Part shown: positions 11,448 to 24,800 of the stretch, piece by piece | Layout of the letters: each line of letters begins with the position of its first letter | How positions within the stretch are numbered: position 1 is the stretch's first letter | Source of the DNA: Leuctra nigra | Lineage: Eukaryota > Arthropoda > Insecta > Plecoptera > Leuctridae | NCBI GenBank assembly: GCA_934045905.1 | Contig: OW203763.1 | Span: 39,896,724-39,960,723 of the forward strand | Direction of reading: 5' to 3' | Length of the DNA: 64,000 nucleotides | Translations under genes and position numbers: made by a program | Notes under the pieces: generated by a model | Told to the model about the DNA's origin: nothing | What the model saw: only the letters and a program-made list of their open reading frames with translations | Databases searched by the model: none

Positions 11448-11785
11448 CACTGTGATATCCAAGAAACTTGATTACTATTGAGTCACTCTACCTCTCCATA
11501 GTCATAATCTCTGTAGTTAAACTTTTCATGATGACTTAAAAATTGTTCATTAGCATTAGTAGGTACATTCTCCTATACAAGAACTATGTCTGGCAATATG
11601 TATTATGTTCTCCTACCACAGTTCCAAAGTTGATATTGTGCGTGCTAGAATAATATTAGACAAAATGATTCTATTAGGTATCAAAAGAAAATAGGAATAG
11701 AGCATCTACTTTATATACCTGGTACTTCTTAGGATAAATTTGGTAAAATTTCAGTTTCAAAAAGATCATCCAATTCCTATATTAA
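11448..11785 (+). other. IPPK 3' untranslated/flanking region
   Basis: No ORF and no canonical AATAAA; the 3' end may use a variant signal or extend into the MITE. Confidence 0.4.
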
Positions 11786-12173
11786 GAGGGCTTGGTAGTG
11801 AGCGTGGCCTTGACGAGTTTTTTAATCGATTTTTATCAATATCTTTTTCCAGTGCAATTGTTAACAAAATAGGGCTATGGACGTGAATTCAGAACAGTTC
11901 ACTGAAAATAATTTCATAGTTTGGAATAAGCTATTAGTTTCATTGTGTCCAACAGGTGTTTAAGACCCGAAAATTACTAAATTTTCGGGTTCTAAACACC
12001 TGTTGGACAAAATAAAACTAATAACTTATTCCAAACTATGAAATTATTTTCAGTGAACTGTTCTGAATTCACGTCCATAGCCCTATTTTGTTAACAATTA
12101 CACTGGAAAAAGATATTGATAAAAATCGATTAAAAACCTCTTTAAGGTCAAACTCACTACCCACCCAGCCGTC
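11786..12173. mobile_element. Foldback MITE with long arms and flanking TTAA
   Basis: Almost the whole element is one hairpin: about 190-bp arms meet at 11969-11989 (GACCCGAAAATT/AATTTTCGGGTT). The ends are G(A/C)GGCT..GGTAGTGAG and its inverse CTCACTACCC..AGCC. TTAA is present at both edges (11782-11785, 12174-12177), as in piggyBac-type target duplications. Diverged relatives are at 18035-18390 and 52485-52845. Confidence 0.85.
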
Positions 12174-12320
12174 TTAAATTTATTTCTCTAATGATTCTGT
12201 AAAGTTGTTTCTCTGATAATCTTACTCATGCATAGTGGAAACATGGAGTACATTCTAAACAAAGCCACAGTGTGATTCAGCATCAACATATTCCTGGTTT
12301 TGTGCACCATCAGCTACGCT

Positions 12321-12623
12321 CAGTGGTTAATTTAGGGGCGGACGAGGGCGGACGCGTCTACTCACTCTTCCTTCAGGGTGGACGCCGTCCGCCCACTTAT
12401 TTTTCATAGAAGTAAAAATTGTCTTAAAATTGTGTACAAAACACGTAGAAAGGCATCAAATTTGGTCCTGAAATTCACAATTTTCCCGGGGCTGTGCGTC
12501 CTGGACCCGCATTGTGTTGGGGGGCCCTCCCCCCAAACCCCCCATTGTTTTCGTAAGCAAATATGTTTCCCTGCTGACATCGTCAAACGTCCGCCCATTT
12601 ATTATTTTACAAATTAACCACTG
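12321..12623. mobile_element. hAT-type MITE
   Basis: The terminal inverted repeats are CAGTGGTTAATTT (12321) and AAATTAACCACTG (ends 12623). The flanking 8-mers GCTACGCT (12313-12320) and GCTAGGCT (12624-12631) differ at one base. An 8-bp duplication with CAG-type termini is the hAT signature. Inside is a copy of the GC-rich repeat (CCCGGGG..GGACCCGC..GGGGGGCCCTCCCCCC). Another left end of this family is at 57066. Confidence 0.8.
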
Positions 12624-12984
12624 GCTAGGCTCAATGAGCAGATCATTTTAAATGGGTTTCCTGCTTTTTCTGTGTTATATTTTCATAATAAGTCAAGATA
12701 TTGTCTTTTTTTCGATTTTGGTCATATTTGAAAGAGCATCAATTTTGCTGATATTTTAGTTTTTATGGGTCCTAGGATACATTAAAATAGTATTTGGGGG
12801 ATGAATCTCTATTCTCTACTACAAAGACATGGAAACCGTATGAAACATTACGCAGGTAACATTGAATTTATGTAGTATTAATCTTTTGGCATGTGTTGTA
12901 TGTAAGCTCTTTTAAGCTCTTTTTCAATATCCCTCTGACAAACTCATTCTCATATTTTGTGTTTGAACCTAATAGATTATTTTT

Positions 12985-13262
12985 CTTCAACAATGTTACC
13001 CGTTATTGGCCTAACTAGCGATTTGTAAACTTAATAAGATTATTAACAACAAGGAAGCCCCTTACAGGCCTAATTTACAATTTGTAAGTCTTTTATAATA
13101 GTATTACCTGATTATATTTACATCACATAAAAACAATGAAGCCTCTTTACAGGCACTAACAATTTGTAAACTTTATAATAGTATTATTACATGTAACGTA
13201 ACAACAAGGAAGCCCCTTTACAGGCCTAACTAACAATTTGTAAGAGTCTAGTATATATTACA
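12985..13262. repeat. Imperfect tandem repeat, about 4 copies of 70-100 bp
   Basis: The block AACAAGGAAGCCCCTTTACA-GGCCTAAC-AATTTGTAA recurs with variation, mixed with TATAATAGTATTA. It lies 50-320 bp downstream of the stop of the minus-strand gene ending at 13309, so it probably falls in that gene's 3' UTR. Confidence 0.7.
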
Positions 13263-13308
13263 TCAACAACAAGTTTGAAACAAGTTTGATTGATTACTCC
13301 TGTGTAGA

Positions 13309-13529
13309 TCATCCTTTGTTCAAAGCATGGGTCCAAGCAGGGTCTTGTTGGGCATATTTCTGCGGCCTTCCGCTTGTGTTGCGGTATTCCCACTCAGTGG
13401 CGCCCCAGCCGGCCACTCCGTTGACTCGAAACCGTGCCAAGTTCTCCACCACCCGAGCTTCCCACTCCCAACCGACGTAGAACTCCGGTGATGCGTCCAC
13501 TTGCACTTCCACCAAGTACTTTTTGCAAC
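13309..13529 (-). CDS. PEP-synthase/PigC-like N-terminal-domain protein, last exon
   Basis: The acceptor is TTTGATTTGCAG. The first two bases complete a glycine codon begun in the exon ending at 16890, giving SFQAG-CKKYLVEVQVD. The exon reads FYVGWEWEARVVE, then FRVNGVAGWGATEWEYRN, and stops at TGA (13311-13309) after about 17 more residues. From memory, 'WEA(R/K)VVE..F.VNG..GWG..EW.YRN' is typical of the end of the N-terminal region of arthropod proteins annotated as putative phosphoenolpyruvate synthase or prodigiosin-synthesising transferase PigC. The stop immediately after it suggests a stand-alone version without the kinase and swivelling domains. Function unknown; catalysis should not be assumed. 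Confidence 0.7.
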
Positions 13530-13925
13530 CTGCAAATCAAAGATCTTGAGTTTTATCAAGTGTGTAATAAGTTCTTGTATTGTGGATTTCTCATTTGCCC
13601 GAATTAATTATAATGACAGATAAATTATTAGAGAATTGGGGCTATGTTTAGATTTTTTTTTGTGAAACACACTTTGGACACAAATATCACATAAGCAGAC
13701 GTAATATTGGCCTCATCAATGATTTTATAATCACAGGTTGTAGGATTTTTAAGATTGAATTTATTGTAGAATCAGCTGATCCAGTGGATTAAAGTCTTAT
13801 CTGTGAAATCCTATTGGATTATCTTAGATTAAAGTGAGATTCGTTTGTATTAGTTTAATGCCAAGATCAACTTGTGACACTGAACATACCATACTGCATG
13901 GAAGTCCTGCTAGAGTTATACAAAT

Positions 13926-14758
13926 CGTCGTGTCAGAGTGTAAGTGATCTATCTCCAATTTTTGAAATTTTGAGATTTTTGGTTTAGGTCATGTATTAGA
14001 ATGTACTTGATCTATATCAATTGAAATTACCACCAATTTATCACTTCTACGGTAATTATGAACAGAAAACGTTTGCTCTATGTCCAGTCATCCATGACTT
14101 GTTCGGATGCATCTGCTCTATGTCCGCATCGTCCAATCAGAGCGCTCCCTCACGTTCAAACAGTCAAGTTGGCGCGCATCTGGGATATTAGTAAACCCGC
14201 TGTTAATTCCTTAATTCGAAGGTCACGTCAGAGTAAGATTAAAATTATGTAGTTAGATATTATTTGTATGATTTATTTAAATTTATTTTGTGTGGAATTG
14301 AGTTTTTTGTGTAATTTTATAGTTTTCTCAAATATTTAATGCAATTAATTTTTTATTTATATGAATAATTAATTATTAATCACTCTGAAACACTAACTGA
14401 TACAATATCTTCAGTAATATTCATGAGAAATAAAAAATATTATTGTACCACAATAGCATTGGCCATTGCATTGATTTCCAAATGCAGAAGTCCTATGTCC
14501 ACATTTCTAACAGACACTCGCTAAGAAATGTGCACAAAGTCCTATGTCCAACCGGAAATTACCTATTTTCGCTTCGTTTGTTACTGAAACAGCAATGAAC
14601 ACATAAATAAGTGTTCTCATTCGAATAAGTGATGATATAAACTTACAACTACAGTTAGTGTTTATACTTTTATAGGGTTAATAAAATCATAAAGTTTGAC
14701 CCTCTGTTTCTCCGGTTGTGAAAAGTTGGACATAGAGCACTTACACTCTGAGGCGACG
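13926..14758. mobile_element. Non-autonomous TIR element with subterminal CTATGTCC repeats
   Basis: The ends CGTCGTGTCAGAGTGTAAGTG (13926) and CACTTACACTCTGAGGCGACG (ends 14758) are inverted, with similarity continuing about 20 bp inward. AAAT flanks both sides (13922-13925, 14759-14762). The motif CTATGTCC occurs at about 14079, 14123, 14495 and 14542, and inverted at 14728. No transposase was found. Confidence 0.7.
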
Positions 14759-14762
14759 AAAT

Positions 14763-15430
14763 GGTGCATCCAGGAAACCAAGCTACTAGAGATTTTTATG
14801 GGTTGTATTTCATCTAAAATTATTTTCTCATAGAATTTTCACAATACTTGGAAATTATTTTGCCACTATTTCAACGCTGAGGCAAGGTTCCCTCGAATTG
14901 ATAGTTGATCATCTTGTAAATGGGTCATTCAACAGAAATCGGAACATTCTTGTCCCGGACTAGTTGAGACATGTTCCACAAAAAAATTTAATATATAATA
15001 TTTTTTTTAATTTAAGATGTGGGGTCATGTTAATAATTCTTGTCAATAATATGCAATTAGTTGAATTTCTCATTACATAATACTATGTTAATTAGCTCAA
15101 ATGTCCTTTACATGGCTTGTCCCTGGACACATTTGGCAATATCAAAGCTGTATAGCAAAGTATTTACACATTCCAATAATGTTTTAATGGTGGCTATTTT
15201 ATACCCTATACTAACTGATCTTAAAATTATCATAAACTCATTAATTATTTTCTTAGTTTGTATTGTACGCCATTTTGAATGTCTGTCCCCAAGTTTTTTG
15301 TCTTTCAACTTTGAATACCCCGCCAATTTGTTATAAAAATCTGGGGATTTTATTTTTATAATGTTGGCTACCACTGTAACGTATATTATCACTACATGCT
15401 AAATGTTTAGATATAATATAATAATGATAC
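14763..15430. other. Gene-free AT-rich DNA
   Basis: ORFs on both strands at 15061-15392 overlap each other, lack family signals and are AT-driven. Nothing else was seen. Confidence 0.4.
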
Positions 15431-15434
15431 AAAT

Positions 15435-16060
15435 GAATTCGGCGCAACATAACCTCGTCGTTGAAGCGCCGTTAAACCAGAGCGAATGGAAATCACAGCC
15501 TAATAGTGTATCCACTGAGCACAAAAACGTGTAACATTTTTTGAGAATAAAATATGACCTTGAACTGTCTCGAGAACGACGCGATCCTGGCGGCATATGG
15601 GGGAACTACATAGTGTTAAGATTTTATTATCTTATTTACCCTTTGTTATTGCATTTATTAAACCAAAGTTGTTTTATTTAAATAATAATATAATAATAAT
15701 TCAAAATATGTTCCTAGAATGGCATTTTGAATGAGAAATTATATTAAAATTTCATAGTTGAATCTTTGACCGCAGCGCAGACTAGCGCTGCGATCGAGAG
15801 ACAATCAAACTCGCCGCCCAAAATCATCTACATTCAGCCCAATGTTAAATCTAGGACGATAGCTTGGCTTTTTCAACTTTTTCAACTTTTCAACTTTAGC
15901 TTTTTCAACTGTTATAAAAGCGCGGCATTTCCGTTATCACACACATGGTTTGCAAGGTCACACGGGATGCCAATCCCCCCCAGTAATCGTCCTAGTTTAA
16001 ATACGTTCAGTGGATACACTAGTTTTCCATTCACGTTAAACCATAATAATCTAATCTTAG
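15435..16060. repeat. Fragments of LINE/SINE 3' ends in inverted arrangement
   Basis: ACCTCGTCGTTGAAGCGCCG followed by TTAAACC at about 15451-15478 is shared with 41968-41995. A second piece, GTTAAACCATAATAATCTAATC at about 16035-16056, matches the end of the inner insertion at 41988-42009. AGTGTATCCACTGA (15506-15519) and its inverse (16008-16021) form an inverted pair. The 127-residue ORF at 15766-16149 inside shows no recognisable domain. Confidence 0.55.
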
Positions 16061-16210
16061 GGAAGTCTTTCCCATGGCTACCCCTGCTGATGATCTTAAT
16101 TATATATTGTAAATTTTTTAATCAAAATCCGTTCGTAGTGATGTATTGACAAGTCTTAGCCTCTTGCACTAGCAAATGTACATGGCGCCTTTCCTCCATG
16201 GCACTTCAAC

Positions 16211-16531
16211 CAGGAGGCCAAGTCTTGAAACTTACGCTTTCAGGACGCAAACGCTCTTGGACGTCAATAAGTCCCATTTACTGTAAGAGTGATTGACATT
16301 GAAACATAAAGTCAAGCCACTTATTTGATTGTCATCCAGCAATCTATTGGAAACAATTTATTAACATTATAATTATTATTATAGATATTATACAGTCATA
16401 AAACCTTATTCAAAATTAAGCTAAACAGTTGAAGGTGGATTCAAGGTCATCATTCTTACAGTGAATGGGACTTTATGACGTCCGAGAGCGTTTGCGTCCT
16501 GAAAGCGTAAGTTTCAAGACTTGACCTCCTG
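16211..16531. mobile_element. MITE with about 80-bp terminal inverted repeats
   Basis: CAGGAGGCCAAGTCTTGAAA at the left pairs with TTTCAAGACTTGACCTCCTG at the right, and the match runs inward through ACGCTTTCAGGACGCAAACG to TTACTGTAAGA. No convincing target duplication was seen and no ORF is present. Confidence 0.8.
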
Positions 16532-16889
16532 AGAAATGTCCCTTTCATGGACAGATGGACTTGTCTTTCTCATGGATATTCAGGCACTAATTAACCAAGG
16601 ATTCTAATTAACCTGATCTTGCCCTTTGATATATTATTGATTGGTAGCACTTACATGACATGTTTACAAAAAATTAGCCAATTCTGACTTAAAATATTTT
16701 TCATAAAAATTATATTCAAAAGTTCCAATTTCTGTGGAATGACCCAAATATGGATGCAGCACAAATTAAAACTTGTTTTGGTTTTAACTCGTCATCCAAA
16801 AAAAATGGGTACATATAGCTTGTGTTTATTTAGTCAATGTTGCACATTGCTATAACCAAGGACCATACTTGACAGAAATGCTAAATTAC

Positions 16890-17236
16890 CTGCTTGAAAT
16901 GAGAATGCGTAATCCAGTGGTGGACTTCCGTCTTCACCGTGCAGGTATAGTTCCAAGTCACACGACTGTACTGGTATCAAGGTGCCGTCTGCAAGGTACA
17001 TGTACCCGATGACCATCCTGGAGAAGGCAACGGGAACGCAGACTATTCCGATGGAAACTCGCGATCCGTCCTCTAAGGTGATGAAGTGTAACGCGTAACG
17101 ATGGAAGTTCTTCCACTCGCGTCTTCTGCCGTAGCTGTGGTCGCGGACGCCTTGCATCGAGAGTTGGAACTCTTTGTTGCCGATCACCGCAGTTCCCTGT
17201 AGGTCACCGTGCTGTTCGTAATGCGTTTGATGAAAA
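16890..17236 (-). CDS. PEP-synthase/PigC-like N-terminal-domain protein, internal exon
   Basis: The acceptor is AACCTTTTCTAG (exon starts at 17236) and the donor GTAATT follows 16890. It reads FHQTHYEQHGDLQGT, then MQGVRDHSYGRRREW, FHRYALHFITLEDG and VGYMYLADGT-like segments. The order HYEQ-G-..-G-RDHS-G-R-W..HRY..HF..EDG matches what I recall of the N-terminal region of arthropod phosphoenolpyruvate-synthase/PigC-like proteins. Length is 347 nt (phase 2 start, phase 1 end), compatible with the exon at 13529. Earlier exons should lie between here and 25353 or in the N gap, but none was recognised. The family in arthropods is sometimes ascribed to bacterial transfer; this is recalled, not tested. 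Confidence 0.72.
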
Positions 17237-17699
17237 CTAGAAAAGGTTTCAGTTGAAAATGTGAAATGCAACTAAATTGAATTAAATTGTTTTCAACATT
17301 ATTATGAAAATTAAATTTATTTTTTCCAAATTCCATGAACTCAAGTATTGATGACTGAATAAGTTTTAACTATATCTTACTTATTATTGATTTCCTTCTT
17401 ATGATTTTGACGGTTGATGCCTAAGATATTTTACTTTTACAACTTTCACATTTTTATGCTCCATTTAAAATATTTTCATAATTCTGATGAATTATTAGGC
17501 GGCGCCTTTAGAACTGCAAATCTATAGGTATCATTTAAATCTTGAATGATGCAATTATCATGCATTACTACTTAATTTAACATTAAATTAAATTATTTTT
17601 TCTTTTATAATTGCTACTGCCCAATACTTTCACAACGTTTATCAACAAAACGTGTTTTTTACGAAAATATTGACATTTTACATTGGGATGAACACTGGC

Positions 17700-17990
17700 G
17701 TAACTTCAATGTTGCAGTCGCCGGGAGGGGGGGGGGGGGGAGCGGGCAAGGGGACCCAAAATTTGTGGTCGAATGAATTCCATAAAAACAAAAATGTCGA
17801 TAATCTATAGCAATAAAAATAATATTATAATTTAGAAAATTTTGTTGATCAAATCGACCAAAATTTGTGTTTACATAGCGTTAAAATGTATTAACTTTTA
17901 TAGTGAAAATCAAAAGGTTTTCCGGACACGCAGCCCGGACCCGCGGTTGGTGTGAGACCCGATTGCCGGATGATTCGCCTGCGGAAGATT
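17700..17990. repeat. GC-rich dispersed repeat copy with a 14-nt G run
   Basis: It contains G14 at 17727-17740 and CAGCCCGGACCCGCGG near 17930, as in the copies at 8800, 12490, 51930 and 54520. Confidence 0.55.
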
Positions 17991-18034
17991 CGCCTGACCC
18001 AAGATTATACCTGTCGAATGAGAGGTTGGAAGAT

Positions 18035-18390
18035 TCGATTTTCGGGTTCTAAACACCTGCTAGACAAAATAAAACTAATAACTTATTCCAAGCTATGAAA
18101 TTATTTTCATTGAACTGTTCTGAATTCACGTCCATAGCCTTTTTTTGTTAACAATTGCACTGGAAAAAGATATTGATAAAAATCGATTAAAAAACTCTTC
18201 AAGGTCAAACTCACTACCCAGCCGAGTGAGTTTGACCTTGAAGAATTTTTTAATCGATTTTTATTATTATCTTTTAATAATGTAATTGTTAACAAAATAA
18301 GGTTTTGTACGCGTCTTTAGAACTGTTCAATGAAAATAATTTCATAGCTTGAAATGGTTTACCGTTTATTAGATATACTTTGTCCTACTA
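18035..18390. repeat. Inside-out copy of the foldback MITE of 11786-12173
   Basis: From 18043 the sequence follows the right half of the 11786 element from its centre (TTTTCGGGTTCTAAACACCT) to its terminus at about 18222 (ACTCACTACCCAGCC). It then immediately enters an inverted, more diverged left-type arm (GAGTGAGTTTGACCTTGAAG) running back toward the centre at about 18390. The two termini therefore meet in the middle rather than at the outside. Confidence 0.75.
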
Positions 18391-18547
18391 GTACAGTCAG
18401 TTAGGTAAAAAAATAGGGGTTTGATGATAAACCTGTAAAAATTTCACCATATACTCAGAAAAACTAGCTTATCAACATAGGCTACGGTGCATATCAAATT
18501 TTTTCATATTTGGGGGGGTAGGGGGGGTCAAAATTTTACTTTCAATA

Positions 18548-18747
18548 NNNNNNNNNNNNNNNNNNNNNNNNNNNNNNNNNNNNNNNNNNNNNNNNNNNNN
18601 NNNNNNNNNNNNNNNNNNNNNNNNNNNNNNNNNNNNNNNNNNNNNNNNNNNNNNNNNNNNNNNNNNNNNNNNNNNNNNNNNNNNNNNNNNNNNNNNNNNN
18701 NNNNNNNNNNNNNNNNNNNNNNNNNNNNNNNNNNNNNNNNNNNNNNN
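18548..18747. other. Assembly gap (200 N)
   Basis: A run of exactly 200 undetermined bases. A LINE reading frame is open directly to its right, so the gap hides the LINE 5' part and possibly a host exon. Confidence 1.
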
Positions 18748-20194
18748 AGGATATAATAGACAGCCTGGACAAGGGCACAAAAGTGGATGCTGTCTTTCTA
18801 GACCTAGAAAATGCATTTGACAAAGTGCCACACGCCAGACTAGTCAAGAAGTTGAAGGAAATAGGATTAGACAGGAGAGTTGTGGGCTGGATTAAAGACT
18901 TCCTAGAAGGAAGGAACCAGAAAGTGAGGGTGGGAGAGGGGGTCTCAGCAGAGATCAAGGTGACGTCAGGGGTGCCGCAAGGTAGTGTGTTGGGGTCACT
19001 GCTCTTCCTAATTTATATTAACGACATTAAAGGAACACTTAACTCGAGAATTAGATTATTTGCAGACGACACTGTTATATATAGAGAGATTGAAAAACAG
19101 GAAGATGAGAATGAAATCCAAAGAGACTTAAACAAACTATGGGGATGGGCGGAGGAAAACCAGATGAAATTTAATGTAAATAAGTGCCAAGTAGTCAGGT
19201 TCGTGAACAAGAATCACGGGGAGGAACCAAAGTATGAAATGGGTGAAGTCACATTAGAGACGAAACCAAGTTATAAATATTTAGGGGTAGTGTTAGATAA
19301 AGAGTTAAATTGGAAAGATCACACAGAGAAAATAACAACAAAAGCAACTAAAACTCTTAACTTTGTTATGAGAAACTTGGAAGGGACATGCGAAGCTGTT
19401 AAGGAAAAGGCTTACATGACGTTGGTAAGACCAATCGCGGAATATGCGGCGGCGGTGTGGGATCCGTATCAAGTGGGGCAGATCAAGAAATTAGAAAGCA
19501 TACAGAGGTGGGCAGCGAGAAGAGTCACAGGGAAGTTAAGGAGGAGGAAATGGATTATTAAAGCTAAGAGGCAGGAAGGGCTAAATATTAAGCTGCAGAG
19601 GGTACCAGAGAGTGTGACTAAGATGATCGAGGAGTTGGGATGGAAGTCGTTGGAGAGTAGGAGGAAGCAAATGAGGATGTGTAATATGTACAGAGCAGTC
19701 ACAGGGCCAAGAGCGTGGAGGGAAATAGGAAATAGATTAAAGGAACCAAGATACTATGGAAGAAAAGATCACTGGGCAAAAATTAGGCTAATAGAGGCAA
19801 GGCTGGATAAAGCAAAATACTCGTTTGTAAATAGAACTATTAAGGAATGGAATGGACTGAAACATAGTGTTTTTAAGGAGGCATCAGGCAATATAGGGGA
19901 TTTTAAAAGAAAACTGTTAACTAGTGAAAAATGACTAGGATGAAAAAATATAAAATGGAAAATAACAGCGCTTATTTCATAGTTACTATTAAATTTTATA
20001 ATGACAATAATGTTGTTACTTGTAGATTTAGATTTATACTTAGCTTACTTCCATTATGTTATAGTTTCATACCTTGCCATAACTACAATCAAAATATTAT
20101 CCATAAGTAGTTATAAGAAACATTAGTCTTAAGATGTTACCACCTGTATTTATGCTATTTGTAACAAATAAACAATCTGAATCTGAATCTGATG
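18748..20194 (+). mobile_element. Non-LTR retrotransposon, 3' half
   Basis: It begins in mid-ORF at the assembly gap and ends with a 3' UTR and a TCTGAA-repeat tail (20173-20192: CAATCTGAATCTGAATCTGA). Simple-repeat tails of this kind suit jockey/CR1/L2-type elements. Clade not resolved. Confidence 0.85.
18750..19934 (+). CDS. LINE reverse transcriptase, carboxyl half (open)
   Basis: An uninterrupted frame leads from the N gap to TGA at 19932. RT blocks in order: VFLDLENAFDKVPHARL, GVPQGSVLGSLLFLIYINDI, the catalytic RLFADDTVIYRE, and SYKYLGVVLDKELNWKDH. A thumb/carboxyl region of about 190 residues, rich in K and R, follows. The frame has no stop or shift, so this copy is younger or better preserved than the LINEs at 6-8 kb and 38-42 kb. 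The 5' portion with finger motifs and endonuclease is not visible. It is not a host gene. Confidence 0.9.
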   Translation, partial: DIIDSLDKGTKVDAVFLDLENAFDKVPHARLVKKLKEIGLDRRVVGWIKDFLEGRNQKVRVGEGVSAEIKVTSGVPQGSVLGSLLFLIYINDIKGTLNSRIRLFADDTVIYREIEKQEDENEIQRDLNKLWGWAEENQMKFNVNKCQVVRFVNKNHGEEPKYEMGEVTLETKPSYKYLGVVLDKELNWKDHTEKITTKATKTLNFVMRNLEGTCEAVKEKAYMTLVRPIAEYAAAVWDPYQVGQIKKLESIQRWAARRVTGKLRRRKWIIKAKRQEGLNIKLQRVPESVTKMIEELGWKSLESRRKQMRMCNMYRAVTGPRAWREIGNRLKEPRYYGRKDHWAKIRLIEARLDKAKYSFVNRTIKEWNGLKHSVFKEASGNIGDFKRKLLTSEK

Positions 20195-21545
<1,351 letters not shown>

Positions 21546-21831
21546 TAATTATTAATTAGCTAATTAGAAATTAGCTAAGATTAGAAAACCAATCTGACTT
21601 ACTTGAACCATGATATTCAAAGATTCAATTGTCTACCATCTGCTAACATTTCCATAATAAAATATTTAATGAAAATATTTAACACAGCATAGCATGCCAT
21701 TATTCATCTATGTTATAGATGCATTTCTATCTTGCGTCGGCATTTCATAATATAAATGCTCCCAATGTATCTTGTGTATGTTGAATTTCAAATAGGTACA
21801 AAATACGAGTCAATATATTGCAAGTCTGTTA

Positions 21832-24800
21832 TAGCCGAGCAGTAACAAACCTCTATCTCGTCAAATAAAGAAGTTTGTCACATCGGTCTTATAATAAGCT
21901 GAAAATTTGCACAAATGTTCTTCGCACCCTAACACATCCACCATTCAAAAAAAAAACAAAAAAAAAACACCGGAAGCCACCCCAAAAAAATAAAAACAAA
22001 AAATTATGGACGGCCAGAGGACCCGGCCATTTCAAACATACAATGCGTTATCCTCGAAAGTAATTGGAATAAAATTATGAAAAAAATACAGTACACAAAA
22101 AACATATTGGTGAAGACATTGGTGCAGATGTCATTGGCCAAAATCTTTTTGTTTTGATTGTATGCATTTTTGAACACATTTTTGAACTGCAATTTTTTTG
22201 ACCGCACTTATTTTGTATTTTAATCGTTTGAGAAACATTTCTCGCGATGACCTATTATTTATTTGGGTGGGAAATGAAGAGTATATATCCATGAAGTTTT
22301 GTGATTTTTTTGAGATTTATTGGACGCGATCTTATTAGTGATATGGTATTTTTAGTTCGCGGAAGTTTTTTCTTGTCCCGCTGCGCCTGACCTGGCAACA
22401 CACTGCGCTAGTAGTACGTATGCGTTAGGTTTGGAAGGTTCGAAGCCATAACCACTCGACACATTTTATAGTCTGTCATAATAAACTTAACGATTCAGCT
22501 TTTAGAATAAACAGTTGCATCATTAAAAATAAGTCGGTCTCCGATGTTACCCGAACTTTCATTGTATCATCTGATCGTTGTTGTGCAGCGTCTATAATGC
22601 GTTGTTTAAGTGAAGTTGGATTCATATTTACAAGTGAAAATTTGCGGTCAGTCTTCTGCTTGTCCTGAATTTAATTCCAGATAAAACAATGCATGTTCCA
22701 TTTAAAGGGTGTTGTGTCTGTCCTCGACAATCGTCTGAGGGGAGGGTGTTGGTGTTTCTCTGTCTGCACTTTCTTCAAGCTTTCTTTTGGTGGCGTATTC
22801 GAGTTGTCTTTTGTTTGAGTATAACAATTTACATGTTCCATGAAATTTAAATGGAAAATCTTCTGGTTTTCTCTTTCTGTATTGTAAAAGTTTGGCGACC
22901 ACATCATCATCCCGGACCGTACAAGCTTTGATAAGAGACAGCAGTCCCTTTTTGTGATTTTAACTATCGTGTCATTTTTAGTCAATTTAATATTACAATA
23001 TACACATGAATTGTGGTCGGTGGTTTGTTCCTCGATTAGTTCTAAACAAATATCTCTGATTTATATGATGATGTTGATAGTTTATTCAGATGTGTGACTT
23101 TACCATCTTCTTTCTCTATATTTGAGAAAAGATTCAATCAGTCACGTATGAGTAGTACAATTGAACAGCTTATAAAAATGTGTAGGTATTTTAACTTACC
23201 CATTATTGTTCACGAATGTGACTGTGATTCTCACCCACACATTTAATATTAAATATAATAAAATATAGAATTGTAAGATGATAGGAAACAAATTATAAGC
23301 AAATAGCTATGCACTATAGCACACTATAGATATACACTATACGCAAAACAATTTCACTGCACTTTGAAAACTGATTAAACGGAAATGCACATCATTCCTC
23401 CAGGAGTTCTGAACTGAATGCATTATCCTGTAACACAACATACCGCAGGACAGTGGGATCTTGATATTTAATGTCTTTTTCCAAATGTATCAACTTGTCA
23501 ATTTTAATCACTACACGTGTTTAACTTCAGTTTTGGGTTTTTGAAATAAAAGTGAAGTTTAAAAGCCATGTCCTGCGGCAATGAAGAGTCAAATAAATGA
23601 GATTCGGGGCTTGTTAGTTCTAAACCTATAAAATGTAATGTCTTTCTTGGGGGTCAGATCTAAGGGTAGACCATCTGGTCAATGTCAAAGGTCAAGAGTT
23701 GAGGGTGGAATGTAAAAATCTTTATATTTGAGGGTGGTTTCAAGTTAACTTGAAGCCAAACACTGCATCTGATTCTGGAAGAGCTCATACCATTGGCCTG
23801 TGTCAACCAATCATAAATAGTTTTTATTTTTAAGAATTGTGAGAAACATGGTAGGTTTTTAGAGAGTAAAGAGAACATAAGAAATCGGACTGTGGAAATA
23901 AGTAACAACTGTAGTCAAGTGTGACTGTGAGTGCTATACGCTAACTGAATATTTCATAGTTCGTTGTTGAGTGTAATTGTGAAAGAAGATAGTGAAAAGT
24001 TGGCCCTATAGTTGTCCTAAGTGAAACCGCCCTCCCCTGCAGTTGACAACAAACATTGGATTACACAACTGACAATATCAACATCAGCAACATATACCGG
24101 TATCGTTATACAATAATAAATGACAGTCATTGCCTCGAAAACCTCTTAAACGAATCATAAAAATTATTTACGCAGCGCTTTATGAGCTCACATCTCACAT
24201 TTCATACATAAATAGTTTCTTATTTTACATCTCTAAAAATAATTGAAAACGAAACACGAAGTTTGTTGTTTACAGTGTGAATGTTTTCGAACATAATGTT
24301 ACCGATGTTATACTACACCAGAGTAAAAGTTATCAGTTATGATGTAATTTGTATTGCGAACCTTCCAAACCTAACGCATACGTACTACTAGCGCAGTGTG
24401 TTGCCAGGTCAGGCGCAGCGGGACAAGAAAAAACTTCCGCGAACTAAAAATACCATTTCACTAATAAGATCGCGTCCAATAAATCTCAAAAAATTCACAA
24501 AACTTCATGGATATATACTCTTCATTTTCCACCCAAATAAATATTAAGTAATCGCGAGAAATGTTACTCAAACGATTAAAATACAAAATAAGCGCGGTCA
24601 AAAAAATTGCAGTTCAAAAATGTGTTCAAAAATGCATACAATCAAAACAAAAAGATTTTGGCCAATGACATCTGCACCAATGTCTTCGCCAATATGTTTT
24701 TGGTGTATTGTATTTTTTTCATAATTTTATTCCAATTACTTTCGAGGATAACGCATTGTATGTTTGAAATGGCCGGGTTCCCTGGACGTCCATAATTTTT

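Noticed and set aside
12378..12617. ORF resembling those at 51910 and 54370
   Set aside because: The resemblance is explained by a shared GC-rich DNA repeat, not by evidence of a protein.
15766..16149. 127-residue plus-strand ORF
   Set aside because: It lies within fragments of repeat 3' ends and has no recognisable domain.
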